From Geosiphon pyriformis (lineage: Eukaryota; Glomeromycota; Glomeromycetes; Archaeosporales; Geosiphonaceae), in NCBI GenBank assembly GCA_016748015.1, contig JAAOMT010000200.1:184984-248983 (forward strand): a stretch of DNA of 64,000 bases, given 5' to 3'. The notes beneath the pieces are model-generated. The model ran no database searches, was not told the origin of the DNA, and saw nothing but the letters and a program-made list of their open reading frames with translations. Below are positions 33,564 to 47,021 of the stretch, piece after piece; within the stretch, counting starts at the first letter, position 1; every line of letters begins with the position of its first letter. Position numbers and translations under genes: made by a program.

Positions 33564-36430
33564 CCTGTTACTGATGATTGAACGAAAATTAGGTCTTATT
33601 AATCTGGGAATATTTATCAAAATATTTTCTCATTCATGATTCTGTTAAATTTTATTAGAGTTTTACTAGTTAAAACAAATATTTTTCGATCTTTTCTCTT
33701 CTCAAGTCCTTGACATCCAACTTTTTACTAGTCTAATAGACTCTGAGACTAGAAAAATATTTTGATGTTTGGAATTTTTCTTGCATAAATTTCTATTAGT
33801 GTTTACGTTTGCTTTGGAATTATTGACAAAAATAATAATTTGCCCGCATAATGATTTACGAACCTTGTTTTTGCTTTTAGACCCAATGATTTCTTCAAAA
33901 AAAAAAAATTTTTTCTAAAGATATTTTATTAGATTTGTCTGGTTTAGTCGAAATTTGGATAAGAAACTTTCGAAATGATTTGATAAAAAAAAAATTTTTC
34001 CTGTTTCAATATTGTTTCAACATATGCTTGAGAAAAAGATTTTGAGAATCTTTAAAAGATCACTGATCATCTCACTCAGAATGTTTGATTTGGTAATTTC
34101 ACCTACAAACAATCATCAAATATCTTCATCAAATATTGTTCTTCACTTCTTAGAGAAGCTCTCAAAGAAGTAAGAACGTGTTAGGCTTGAATTCCTTTTT
34201 CAATCTATCCCTCCCCCCCTCTCCCCCTCCTACTCTACCTCTCAATGCTTCAGGTGATGACCGTGTTGTACTATTAGTCATTACTGTGATATCATTATGA
34301 TTTTTGTTAAAAACATCTCATAATTTTAACATAGCTGTGAAAACATTTTGATATTTGGACGAAATCTTCTATTTTCAGATTCTTCGCGTCTCTCTGTCTA
34401 TATCATGTTTTGATTACACATAAATTAATACCTGAATAAAACCACCAAGAGAAAGGAAAGGACAATATAAAACAAGAAATCTTCTAAACATTTCATTCAA
34501 ATTGTAAACCAATCATGATTGTGGGAATTCCTAAAGAATCCAGTTTTTCTTGTAACATCATAAATGGGTTCTCTTTAATGGTAAACTTGTCATCGAATAA
34601 ACACGAAAATCTTTTTTGGAGAATCTTTAAATGTGATAATGATAATGATAATTATGATTATGATTATGATGATGATGATGATAATGATGATGATTACAAT
34701 ATTTTGCCGTTTTCAAAATACATTATATCTGATCTTCTATATCGCCGCGTAATGAAAAAATTTACTCTATAAAAATATATTTCTCGCAAATTTTTTTTTA
34801 CTTCAAAGCGCGCGCTAAGCGGTAGGCAAACATAATGAGCGCGTAAATTCTTTTTTTGTGTGTGATATCATTTTTGATTTTATCCCTTCTGATGATGATG
34901 ATGATGATGATGATGATTAGAGGGATTGATACTGTTTCATCTGATTTGGAATCATTATCTGCGTCATAATTATGACATTTTTTTCTTTGTATTTTGCATG
35001 AAAAATAAATGAAAAAGGTGAATTGATATGCTTTAATGATTGATTGATTGATTGATTGAATGAATGAATAAATTTCTTAAATCAAATATACTTCTTTTGG
35101 CGAAACACGTTGCTAACTCTTTTAAATTACGCGTCATATCATATCTATGATTTCTCCTTTAAAAGTGAAAAGTGGTTTTTCACAAACTTCTCTGTCTATA
35201 CCCATTTCACAAGGCTTTATTTTCTCTTGTTGGCCAAATATCAAAGAAATAAATTCTTTGTTTCATCCTTTTGTTTCAAAGCTCACTAAAGCAATGGTAG
35301 TGCTGTGTCTTGTTATTTTTTTCAGGGCTGATTTGTTTCGAGATTTGTAAATTTCTTGGCTCTCTTGATTATACTTTTGAAATGGTTTGTCTTTTACTCC
35401 CAATAAAACCATAACAAAAACAAAAAATTAATAATTATTCTTGTCTCAATAGAAGCATTGTAACGAGTAAATTTTGAGTAAACAAAAATCTCGCAATCAA
35501 AAAACTCCCAATTTTTACTGTCTGAATCAATAAGTTCTTACTGGATGACTGCATCACGTTACGCATTGGCAATATTTCTTCCCAAAGTTGAATGGGCGTT
35601 CTTCATTTTGAATCATGGATTGACTTTATGTTTATTTAGATTTTCCCCATAAAAATAAACTATAAAATTTTCCATTTAGATTCTCTGGAATTCTGTTGAC
35701 AAACAAGACGAGAACCAATGAAATTTCATATTTTTTTTTATTTTTTTATTTTTTTTTCACCTAAACGAATAGCCAAGGAAATAAAGTCTAGGAGAATAAT
35801 TTTGGCGCAAAAAGGTTAGAATCACCTCGTTGATTCCAAGCAAATACCCGTTTGGCTTTTAGAGAAAAAGTTTTTTTTAGTGTGTGTGTTCATTCAATTC
35901 TTATTTTATCAAATGACGACGAGACCAGAGCTGATGACCCATAAGGTCGACGCGTTGATCGAACATCCAACACACAAATCAAAAATCGCTCATACGCGAA
36001 GTTCCACATAATATCTTTATCGGAGCTATCGTAATCACAATTTCAGAGTTTAACGGTTTTCACGGCATTTGCCAGCACTTACCTTTCTTAACTTTAACTT
36101 CTTCCGTTTTCAGAGTGAACCCTCTTAGATCTTTGCACCCCACCTTCCCAGATCAACAAATTGTTTTCCTGCGAGGTTACACACACAGTTATATTCTGTC
36201 CCTTAAAACTGTTCATCTTTATTTTTTGAATAATAGGTTATAATATTGTAATTCAAAGCAATTTCTTTTTGTTTATTTCTTGTGATATCAAAGCAAATAC
36301 CTTTTACAGCGTCACAATTGGGTTGAATCGAGAAAGATAAAAATTTTAATTGTGTAATGATGAGTCTGTGTGAATTAAGCGGAAACATACTCCGCGAGAA
36401 AATTTTTCAATCTCATGATTTATTAAACTT

Positions 36431-36431
36431 G

Positions 36432-36493
<62 letters not shown>

Positions 36494-36494
36494 C
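36431..36494 (+). repeat. (ATT)n microsatellite
   Basis: About 21 uninterrupted ATT triplets. Confidence 0.9.
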
Positions 36495-37902
36495 ATTATT
36501 GAATCATTTTCTATAGATGAATTTTTAACCTCCAGAATTTTTTAAACGGATCACGGAATTTTTGCAAAAAAAGCTCAAGAAAAAGAACTCATTCAAGATA
36601 CTGCAATTTCGCCATATGTAAGACATCCGCAGCGTTTTTGATCACAAAGTTTTTATTATGTAGAAAGGAAAAGTGTCACTATTTTTGGAAAGGTGACGCA
36701 TGCTTACTTAAACTGTACATACAACGTGGTCGTATAATTATTTATTAACTCATTGAATATTTTATATATGCGTACTGTTTGATTTTGGACGAATATATTA
36801 AAAGACTATTTTTGGAGAATTCTTGATATCTCGCCCGACTATCTCATGACACATCTGTTTACTGTGTTTTGTATATCTATTACTGAAGATAAAGTTAGAA
36901 CGTTAAATCAAGTATTTAAGCTATCGATATATAGTTCAAAGTATAAATTATCAATTTATGCAACTCGTAACTACATAAAATTTTTGATATTTTGTGTTTA
37001 GCTGCTGTACGTAGACAGTAACACACACTTTTTCTTTCGTTCTCTATCACCACTTCTATAAAAGACTGAAAACTTTTAGATTCTTTCGTCCATAATTGAT
37101 TCCTTTTTTTCAAGTTCGCTTCCCTCTTTCTTAATAACTTTCATTTCCTCCCGTGGTGTTCGGCGGGTCTCTAACAGCTCGTCTGTGTGAGTGTGTAGTT
37201 TTCTCGATATTATTTATCCTTTAAAAACCTCTGTAATATTAATTTTAACACGTCAAACACGCTGGTTCTTTGTCGTTGTCGTCTTAATCATCATCATCAT
37301 TATTATCATCATCATCATCATCATCATCATCTTTTTCCTCTTGAGGATTTAAAAAAATTTTTTTGACCATTAAAATCTTACCATAATATATATTAAATAT
37401 AAATACCATTATCAACACACTTTTTTTTTTTTTACATACCCATTATCTCTTTTAATATTTTTTTTTTAAAAAACCCCTGAGATAATAAAAAATTTTTGTT
37501 TGTCTTCAAAATATATTTCAAACAATCAAAATTACTTTACCTAGTAATCGAATCATATAGTCATTCGATCCATTCTCCTATCTCTACCCTCTCCCCTCTC
37601 TCCTAAAACAAATCCCAACCTTCTTCTTCTTCTTCTTCTACTTCTTCATCATCTTCCCCCCAAAATATAATTTAAACTTCAGGTCAAATTTAAATTTAAT
37701 CGACATTTTAATATAAAACGATTAACGTGATAGAAAGAAAATTTGCAAGTCAAAAATTTTTTTCTATCTTGAACCTTCCCCTCCACTCCCCCTAAAAAAA
37801 ATTTGAAAGTCAAAAAAACTTGGTCAAGTTTTTTAATATAAATAGAAATCTTTCTAAAGGGCATTTTCATACATAAAAAAAAAACTACACTTTTTTGCTG
37901 TT

Positions 37903-38913
37903 ATGAGTTTATTCATTTTGGACGATATGATTGTTGACGAGTCCAGCGATTCTCATGAAAACAAGCGCGTCAAAATTACAACCGCATGTGATACATGTCG
38001 AAGGAGAAAAGTTAAATGCGATGGCGCTTCTCCTTGTGCTAACTGCCAACGTGGAGGTAATTTTCGATTTTAAACACACAAATTCAATCTGTGAAATGTT
38101 ACACGAATTATTTTTTCCCTTATTAATCTTTTCCCCTCTATAGGATATCAATGTACGTTTTCCGATGCTTCAACAAAACGACCTAGAGGGCCACCAAAAG
38201 GTTTCGTTGCACTTATAGAGGATAGACTGCACACTATAGAATCTCTCTTGGTCAACCTTGTAAATAAGGATAATAATGACAACAAGGAAATCAAGCAGGA
38301 GAGAGAACAACCGATCGAGGAGACGAGTGAACGCCGAAGGTACAATACCTTCAAAGTACGCTATTACTCCCCGTCGAACGCCATAACACCCGCAAAAAAT
38401 ACACAACACCTATTCATACCAAACACACCCCCAGCCGATGCAAACTCTCTTCCAGAACACCAACACAATCAAGCTTTCGCGGCTTCTTTCGGCGATGACC
38501 TCGCCAGTGATGACGAAGACGATGTCCAGAAAAATTTGGCAGGTTGCACCGCAAATAACTATCAAAATAGCACCCTATATCTTTTACACCAACCCGGTTC
38601 TTATCATGATCCACCGTTACCAAATACAATCCCACAAAATAATCCACTACCACAAGATGTTATGAATCAACTTTTGGAAAAATATTTTACCCATTTTCAT
38701 CCCTTCTTCCCAATCATCAATCGTGCTCAACTTTACCGACAATTGCAAAGTGTCGATGATCAACCATCACCTTTACTAATGAATGCTATATACGCTGTCG
38801 GTGCATTGTATCCTCCAATTTTGCAAGATGCATATAGTCCAATGACATTCTATGACCGTGCAAGAAGTAAGTTTAAAACCTCTATTTCTTTCTTTCTTGA
38901 TCGATGAATAAGT

Positions 38914-38965
<52 letters not shown>

Positions 38966-40891
38966 ATATTAACTAATAACATAAATTTTATTTTCAGATT
39001 TGTTGGATTACTTTATCGATGCCCCAAGACTGTCTACAGTCCAAGCCTTGATTCTTTTATGTATGGTCGATCAAGGAAAAACGACATCTTACCGGCCACA
39101 AACTTACTCTTTCATGGCCATTAGAATGGCTCAAAGTATGGGATTAAATAGAAAGAATGGCGCAGTGTATCATCAAAGCAAGAATAGGCATACCAAAAAA
39201 TTAGTTTGGTGGTCGTGTTTCATACTCGATAGATTGCATAGTCTAGCCACTGGAGACCCACTAACCATTAACGAGGAAGCCTGTGACATTGAATTCCCTT
39301 TGCCTGAGGAATCTGATGATCAGCAAGGTGACTTACAACCAAACGCCCACAACACACCACATTCTCAAACGGTTACAATATTTGTGCATTTCATTCGATT
39401 GGCGCAGCTGATGGGTCAGATTATAAGTCATCTCCAATCAGCCGCATGTACCGGTATTCCAACAACATCTTGGGCTCATCATAATATGATTTCTTGTTAT
39501 GAAGCCGCTCTCGTGAGCTGGGTTCGTGAATTGCCTCCATATCTACAATTCCCCCCCGCGGGTCAGAGCACTCCTCTTGGGGGTCAGATCGCAGCTCTTC
39601 ATATGCATTATCATACTCTCAATATCATGTTGCATTATCCTTATCTTGCTTCTCATCACTCTCGGTCGACGGGACCCCGAATTTCAAAAACTTATCTCAA
39701 GTCTTTAAATGTTTGTACCACGGCTGCTAATATTATTTCACACATTGGTGGTATGTATTTTTTTTTTTTTTGCAAAGTTCGAAATCAATCGGTTGTATCA
39801 GCTCTGATCTAATTCTAATCAACTTCTAATTTATCCTTGAATCAGCTGTCTCCTTGAATAATGTCTATGTCTGTCTAACTTATCCGACAATGTTTCATTG
39901 TCTGACGCAAGCGGCTAAAGTTCATGTAATCAATATTACCTCAGCAGATCGAGGCTTGGCTCATCCTGCCTACAAAAACATTTTCAGAACAATTGAGATT
40001 TGCCAATTTTATGTCGATCATGGTGTCATGGCAGAGTTGGGTAATCAAACGATCAAAGCTTTGGAAGGCGTTCTAAGATCTCATCGAGAACGATATGCAT
40101 TTCTAGAGGATTCTTTTGGCAGAGTAGAAGGAATGATTCCTTCATCATCCGCAGTCCCATCATCGGTGCCTCACATTAAAGTATCTCCGACGTTAGCCAG
40201 TCAGATGTTTGTTAATCCTATCCCGAATGGTCACAATGGTCCTTCGACACTCTCCATTCCTAGTAACTCATTCGGTCCATATTCTTCACCAGCATCCACA
40301 CATTTAAGTAGTCCTACAACAGATGCTGGATCTCGATCACCTAATATAAATCACACGCCGAATTTCACTTATGTTGCTCAACAACAGCACACACAACCAG
40401 CAACACAAGCCTTCTTACCAGTTAGCAATGGAGTATCCTCTAACACATATTCATCTGAAGAATTTTTCGATACAACGGTTTCCCCAACCAACATGATGGC
40501 ATCTGTTAATAATAATGGATCAGAACTAGGCTCAGGTGATCAGTCATTCTGGGAGATGGGTATGAACTTTCCTGGTGCTCAACCAATTTCTGTCGGGTTC
40601 AGCAACGCTTACGAAACATCTGCAACAACTTCGCCTGTCAACATCTCGGCAACTGTTTACTCTCCACAACATTTACAATTACGTCATCACGCTTCACCTC
40701 CATTATCAAACGCGTCTTCTTTATCTTCTTCGGCATCATCTTCATCCTCCTATAAACATCACCGGTCCAATAACCATCCTTCTCTTGATTCGATTGACGA
40801 TCTTGCACCAGAAGATCCCGAATCTGCTCTTATCAATGATGTACTGGCTAATGTGCAAGGTATTCGGTCATCTACACGGTATGCTTTTTGA
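37903..40891 (+). CDS. Zn2Cys6 fungal transcription factor (4 exons, 891 aa)
   Basis: Exons 37,903-38,056, 38,144-38,866, 38,998-39,750 and 39,846-40,891, with GT-AG introns of 87, 131 and 95 bp. All phases join and give 891 codons plus TGA. Residues 29-55 form a Gal4-type zinc cluster (Cys 29, 32, 39, 45, 48, 55) with the basic RRRKVK stretch, split by intron 1 just before Cys55. A KRPRGPPKG linker and a short heptad-like segment (ALIEDRLHTIESLL) follow. Residues about 225-440 are the fungal-specific transcription-factor domain (PF04082 type; LEKYFTHFHPFFPIINR). The last about 290 residues are Ser/Pro/Asn-rich, probably an activation region. It is predicted to be a nuclear DNA-binding regulator; the target is unknown. 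Intron 2 holds a (TCA)n tract. Confidence 0.92.
38917..38961 (+). repeat. (TCA)n tract in intron 2 of the zinc-cluster gene
   Basis: About 15 TCA triplets make up a third of the 131-bp intron, upstream of the TTTTATTTTCAG acceptor. Confidence 0.9.
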
Positions 40892-41328
40892 AAGCAAATA
40901 AGTGTTGGTTTCGTTTGGCAAGGTATAGCGTGAAACTTAATGCAAGTTTTACTTTATGGCAAACCAGATCGGGTCAATCATGAAAAAAATGGTTAAAAAT
41001 CGGGTGGTGTTAATGATAAAGGTACCGTATGAAGTAATCATGTTATAACCGCTTAAACTTAATATAATGCTTATCTGTGATAGGTCTAGGACTTTTAAAG
41101 ATTCGTTATACGATTTGATAGTTCAAATCAAAAAATAATTTTCAAATTTTACCCCCACCATTTTCAAGCTAGCATTTAATTTTTATAATTTTTCCTTAAT
41201 TTTTTTTCTTGTAATATATATTTAATGTTTATTATTTTCTTGTTACTCATGGGCTGTGGCAGAGGGTATACAGGATCCTTTCGATGATCCAAATTTGCAT
41301 TTACCCTTCTCAAAATTAATCATTATCA

Positions 41329-41359
<31 letters not shown>

Positions 41360-43774
41360 CCATTATTGTATTATACACCTTCATGACGAACATTTTATAT
41401 ATTCACACTAATGTATGAGGGGGAGGAGGGATCGTTCCGAACTTTTTTATTTGGGCCTAAACTGACGTTACTGTCAACTATTCTTAGTTTAAAATGATTA
41501 TATTAACCCAATCCGTGTTTATTACACGCAAAGCTATTGCTGTCACGGGAATCAAAACTTTTTTCGCTTTCTTTTTCTAATTAATATATTAATATATATG
41601 CGAGAATCTAATATTTGGGTAATAATATTTTCATTCTCGACGACCGGATCTCTGTGAGACCGGATTTAGTCCAAAAAAAATTGTAATCCTTTTATCAACA
41701 TGAAAATTGTTTTAAAATTTTAAGGTTGAAAATACTCTCTCATTATCTGTAATGGGAATTTAAGTTATATTCTTGCTAATGCTCAAAAGAAGTTTGTGAG
41801 GCTTTCTAAATTTATGAAAATGATCACATCATGGGAATTAAAATATTCAAGAAGAAATGTTACAAAGGGATATTTGAAAACACACAATAGTCGAAAAATT
41901 CATTATGAACCTCATTTATTGAAGTCGTGAAGTTGGCTGAAGTCAACCAAGGGAACTTTGCAATGTGATATTCGATTTTTTCAACAAGATATGAAACAAG
42001 TTGAATCTCTTTTTCATAATTTTCTCCCTATTCTTTACTCATTCACATTGAGCCATGAATATATTAATTGACGAGAATTTTGAAAAAGTAAAAATGATGA
42101 TAAACTACTTGACTCCCTAGTTTAGATTATAGATATATAATTTCATATTGTTACATCTTGAAGTGTCAACGGTTCCATAACTTTTTTGATCTTAAGAATT
42201 TCAGATAAAATTATAATAGAGCATAATTTGAAACAACTATACATGAATTTCTAATTATTTATAAAGTGTTCTTGAATTTGTTTGAGACCTCTATATATTC
42301 AATAAATTACCGAACCAATATCTAAATGTCTCGAGTAAACATTTTTTCAATAATAATAAACATGAACAAAAGTTATTTAGATGTTTATAAAATGGATCAC
42401 ACAAAATAACTTTATAAATTCAATCACGATAATTAATAAAGGTAATAAAAAGATTTTTTTTAAATTGTTGAACAAACAAAAAAAAAATGCAATAAAAAAT
42501 TTTTAAGTGTTAAACAAACACACACAAAATGTAATAAAAGATTTTTAAGTGTTTGACAAACAAAAGAAAAATACAAAAAATACTTTTAAGTGTTGAACAA
42601 ACAAACAAACAAACAAATAAATAAAATAAATAAATAAATAAATAAACAAACAATTAAACAAAAATACAATAAAAGATATATTTTTTTTTAAAGTTTTTTG
42701 AACAAACAAAAAATACAAAATTTCAATTGGTTTTTAATTTTTTTATTTAAGGTTTTAGAAAATTGAATTAATTTTTTTAAGTAATATATAAAATTGAAAA
42801 GGCTAAATTATTTTATATATTAATTACATTAAATTTTATTTAAGGTTATATTATGATCACAAAAAATTTATTTGCAACTGAATTAATTAATTAATTAATT
42901 AATAATTTTTTAAACCAAAAATCATAATATATATATATCATATTTAAAAAATTCTTTAATACAAGACAAAATTAAAGTTTGAATCATTTATTAAAAAAAG
43001 TTGTATTAACTTTTTTCATATAAATTTTATTTTTAAGAGTTTTATAAATGTCGTGTTTTTCAGTCAATCATTTTTTTGATGCAGAAATATAGGTTTTAAT
43101 AATATGAAGAATTAGATTAGTTTTTATCCTGTTTCAGATTATTTTATAGTAAAATGAAGTCAAATAAGATTTTAATATATTGAATAAATTAATTTTGTTT
43201 AACATAAAGAAACTCAATAATTAAAACCTTTAATTAAAACTTATTTTGGTGAATAGAGAATATAAATCAGGTTGTGATCATAAATTTAATAATGAATAAT
43301 AGGTTTCTTTGCTTAAAGATTGATATTTTTGTTAAATATATTGAATTCGATAAAAATTTTTTTTTTTTTGGAGAGTGGTTATGAAAAAAAGAATTTATTA
43401 ATGAATTTTTAAAACCAGTTATATTAACACAATTCGTTTTCTTCATAATGAATATCTCCTTTAAAAACTTTCCATGCATTCTAGAAACAATTTTTTTTTT
43501 ACATTTTTATAATAGCTATTATTCAGATTTATCTACTTGAATAAGCTTGCAATAGAATTTTAAATTATGAATATTATATATAGCTTCTAGACCTACGAGA
43601 ATTCATTCATCATAATCATGACCTTCATTCGGGCCAGATTTCTAGTATATAATCGGTAACAGTACAATAATTGATTATGCCAATCTGAAAAGCTCGGAAA
43701 TATTAGCAGCAGTAAAAAATATTTAAAAGGATAAAATTTTCTAAATTTATATAAACTCCTTGAATAGAAATTTC

Positions 43775-43810
<36 letters not shown>

Positions 43811-44366
43811 TAAATCAATTTTTTTTAACAAAAATTCATTTCAAAAGTTTTTACAAAAAGTCATCTTTTAGATTCGATAAAAATTTTGATTTTGATTTTT
43901 TTTAATTAATTCTTTTATTAAATTTTCGGTTTTTAAACTTTTATTTTTGCTTTAAAATTTACAGATTATATATATAATTCCGAATGTAAACAATGATTAA
44001 TTTAAAACAAAATCAAGAATATAAATATATCTCTAATTTTAAACGTTTTTGTTTTATTTATTAAGGTATTAATTATTTCAGAATTCTAATAAGACTCTTG
44101 TTTTGTTTTGTTTTTGTTTTTATTTTGCAAAATCATAACACGCTTTCTTTAATTAACATTTTCATAAAAAAATTGTATTTAATTATTACATTGATGATAC
44201 AACTATTGTTCTGTGTTTGAATTGTTTTCATGTTAAAAAAAATAATAAACAAAATAATAATAATAATAATAATAATAATATGAATAATAATATGAATATA
44301 AATTTTATATACATATTATATTTTCTTTAATAAAATTTATTAAAAAATAATTAAAACAATAAAGAT

Positions 44367-44401
<35 letters not shown>

Positions 44402-44669
44402 CTATAGATACTTTTATTTTTATTATTTTCAAAAACAATTAAAACATATCCAATTTATTTCATAAATAATTTCTTGGTTTCCCGTATTATAATGTTTTGG
44501 TCTCATCTTTTTTTAAAATTAGTTTAGTATTATATCAGAATTTGGAATCAATTAACAATTTATTTTCAAAGCAAACAACCATAAATAAATAGAGAATTAT
44601 TTCTAATTTTAAAGTTAGGCTTTGCGTCTTATTATTTTAAATAAAAAACTTTTTTGTTTTATTAGAAAA

Positions 44670-44880
44670 AATATAGTCAAAATATTGCTAGATACTGGAA
44701 TTTCTAAATTTGTACCAATATTTAAAGTTCATTCATCTTTATCCTAAAAGTCGCGCTATCCCAAAAAGATTAGAAATCTTCTTTTCAACATGCTCAAATA
44801 TCCTTTAATGGCAATTACTTACCTGATCAAATTAAAAGATTTTCTATTAATTTAGGTCCCTTAATGGTGACCTCATTATC
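44670..44880 (+). pseudogene. Possible retropepsin-like remnant
   Basis: The plus translation shows NIVKILLDTGISKFVP, which resembles the DTG core of a retroelement aspartic protease, then breaks. In another frame a later piece (FNGNYLPDQIKRFSINLG) looks like the second half of such a domain. A stop and a frameshift separate them. Short and weak; could be chance. Confidence 0.3.
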
Positions 44881-45343
44881 CCCAATGAGATAATAGGATT
44901 TATCGAAATGTGCCATGATGATTATGATGATGATGTGTGATAATCAGATGAAAGCATAAGACTAAAGTTTGAGCTTTGAGAAAGAAAAAAGCTCATGTAT
45001 CATGTGTCAACCAAAAACTAGAAAAAGGATCCAATGTAAGAGTAATTATTCAACCAAAATTCTTTTGTATATTATAACTGGTCTCATTAATGATTTTTTT
45101 TGATTAGATACCTCAATACATGTAATATATTAATGATGATATATATTATCATTAATTATTCATAAAGCTGTTATTATAATGTTAAATTTGGGAATTTTTA
45201 AATAAACATTTTCTAACCCTCAAAAAAAAGAATTAAAGAAAAAGAAATTTCAATATTTCAATATTTCAAAAATCATGGTTAAAAAAGTCTTTGAAGCATG
45301 AAGACTAATGTTCTTGTTATTGCTATTGTTGTCGTTGTTGTTA

Positions 45344-45348
45344 TTTTT

Positions 45349-45379
<31 letters not shown>

Positions 45380-45385
45380 GTGTTT
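45344..45385 (+). repeat. (TTG)n microsatellite
   Basis: About 12 TTG triplets with an ATTTTTA interruption nearby, 300 bp upstream of the Sel1 gene. Confidence 0.85.
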
Positions 45386-45684
45386 TTGTTGTGGTTATTT
45401 CTTTGACTACTATTAAAGTTTGAAAATTTTCTATTCAATCACAAATCCCTCCTCCACGGTCTGGAATTGAAATGGATGAAATCACTGGCTGATCATCATT
45501 TGAATTACCAAATCGATCTTTTTGCCCAACCAAGGATAACATACAAATACCACCCAATTTGTGAAACTATTGCCATCAAATATTCCTCTTTTTTTCTCCA
45601 TTCATTAAGTTATTCACATCATTGAAAAATACACAAAAATACATAAAAATACTCTCTCCAAACTATAAAAGTCATCAATAAAAA

Positions 45685-46819
45685 ATGAGTAGCGAATCTG
45701 CCGCAGCTTGGTCCTACAACATTCATGAAACTTCATCTACTACTTCCATCCCATTAACTGAACCTCAAAGAAAAATAATTGAACAGTTGGCAGATGTGTT
45801 TGCTAAACAGCTTAATACCGGAGTATCTGTAGAGAAAGTCGTTAAATACATTTACAAATTTCTTTACGCAGGTGACTACATACCTAAACAAGTGTTCGAT
45901 TATCTGCAACATTTTCTCTCTGACAAAGAGAAACCTTATTATGCGTTACTGGGATTTTGCTATGAATTTGGAATTGGCACGAAAGTTGATCTTGATAAAG
46001 CCGTTAAACTTTATCAACAAGGTGCAGCGGTGAATGGCGATGTATATTCTCAAAATTTTTTAGGTCTTCGCTTTCTAGATGGGATGGGAGTACAAAGAGA
46101 CCCCAAAAAAGCTTATTATTGGTTGAAACAATCTGCCAGGATTGAATTTTCAACCGGTCAGTATAACCTGGCTCATTGTTATCAATACGGAATTGGGGTC
46201 GAGAAAAATATAAAAAAGTCCCTATTTTGGTACACTAAATCAGCGGATAATGGGCATACGATGGCTAGCTGTGCTATCGGACATATTTATCGATATGGCA
46301 TTGGGACGCGAAAGAATGAAATGACCGCTTTTGAGTCCTATAGAAAATCCGCCGAAGCCGGGAGCGAACATGGTCAACATAACATTGCCGATTGTTTTCG
46401 ATTAGGGATTGGATGTTCTCCCGATCCCGAGAAGGCATTTTATTGGGAAAAAAAGGCGGCAATGGGTGGAAATACGACTGCTCAATGTGGTCTCTCTTCA
46501 TTTTATGCTTATGGAATTGGTACCAAACGAGATGATAGGAAAGCAGTGTATTGGTATCGCAGGGCTGCCCAAGAGGAGTCCCTGGGACAAATTGGACTCT
46601 CGGCCCATTATGCAAATGCAAGAGGAACATTACATGATATTCATGAAGCGATCAGATGGGCTCGAAGAAGCAAGGAAAGTTATCCTATAAATCACTTGTT
46701 TCTTGTAAGTGACTTGAAAATATTTTGTCTTGGATCTTTTCAATCATGATTCGCTTCTAATTTTACCGTAATTAGTCTCATCCTAATTTAATTTTTAGGG
46801 ATTACCATGTTCAGCGTAG
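45685..46819 (+). CDS. Sel1-repeat protein (about 346 aa)
   Basis: ATG at 45,685 follows an A-rich leader with no in-frame ATG upstream. Seven or so Sel1-like repeats of about 36 residues fill residues 90-330, each with the A/G-x-LGxxYxxGxG...A..Wxxk/rAA pattern (for example YALLGFCYEFGIG, YNLAHCYQYGIG, CGLSSFYAYGIG). The N-terminal 85 residues form a helical cap (EQLADVFAKQL, VVKYIYKFL) common in Sel1 proteins of Rhizophagus, where the family is greatly expanded and often next to kinases. A GTAAGT at 46,705 and an AG at 46,797 suggest a small last exon (46,799-46,819, LPCSA then stop). Without splicing the frame ends at 46,749. Function is probably a protein-interaction scaffold; the partner is unknown. 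Confidence 0.88.
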
Positions 46820-46889
46820 AAGAATTGCACAAATTTTTGCTTATCCATATTTTCCTATTTAACTATGAAGGATATATTGTTTATACCTT

Positions 46890-46948
46890 CACACACACAC
46901 ATACACATACACATACACAAACACCCACACACATACAAAAACACCTAC

Positions 46949-46995
<47 letters not shown>

Positions 46996-47021
46996 CACCC
47001 ACACCCACACATACATACATA
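46890..47021 (+). repeat. (CA)n / (CCCATA)n microsatellite
   Basis: A CA-type tract grades into about eight CCCATA hexamers (46,949-46,994), then CACCCA and CATA units, 70 bp after the Sel1 stop. Confidence 0.9.

Larger units (their letters stand above)
28051..37902. other. Long intergenic region, microsatellite-rich, no supported gene
   Basis: Nearly 10 kb of mixed composition without a convincing exon. The longer open frames are repeats read as protein (29,352-29,654; 31,055-31,429; 34,515-34,772; 36,357-36,545). It holds (C)21(A)10, (ATT)n, (CAA)n, (TTG)n, (GAT)n, (TAC)n, (AAT)n and a (GTTA)n tract at 30,857. Small or non-coding genes cannot be excluded. Confidence 0.5.
40892..45684. other. 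Intergenic region, no supported gene apart from a protease relic
   Basis: After the 3' side of the transcription-factor gene come (CAT)n (41,331-41,360), AT-rich DNA with AAACAAAC-type repeats (42,590-42,660), several (AAT)n tracts (43,775, 44,255, 44,371) and a (TTG)n tract at 45,344-45,385. The 70-codon minus frame at 43,267-43,479 has no recognisable features. Confidence 0.5.

Noticed and set aside
34515-34772. 85-codon acidic ORF
   Set aside because: Its core is a GAT/TGA-type repeat read as Asp/Tyr/Asn, and it has no splice or domain evidence.
34811-34843. CGCGCT...AGCGCG inverted repeat in a GC island as a structured RNA or terminator
   Set aside because: A six-base stem with a loop of 21 bases is too weak and has no gene context.
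37909-38982. Minus-strand open frames across the zinc-cluster gene
   Set aside because: They are antisense to well-supported exons and their products have no recognisable domain.
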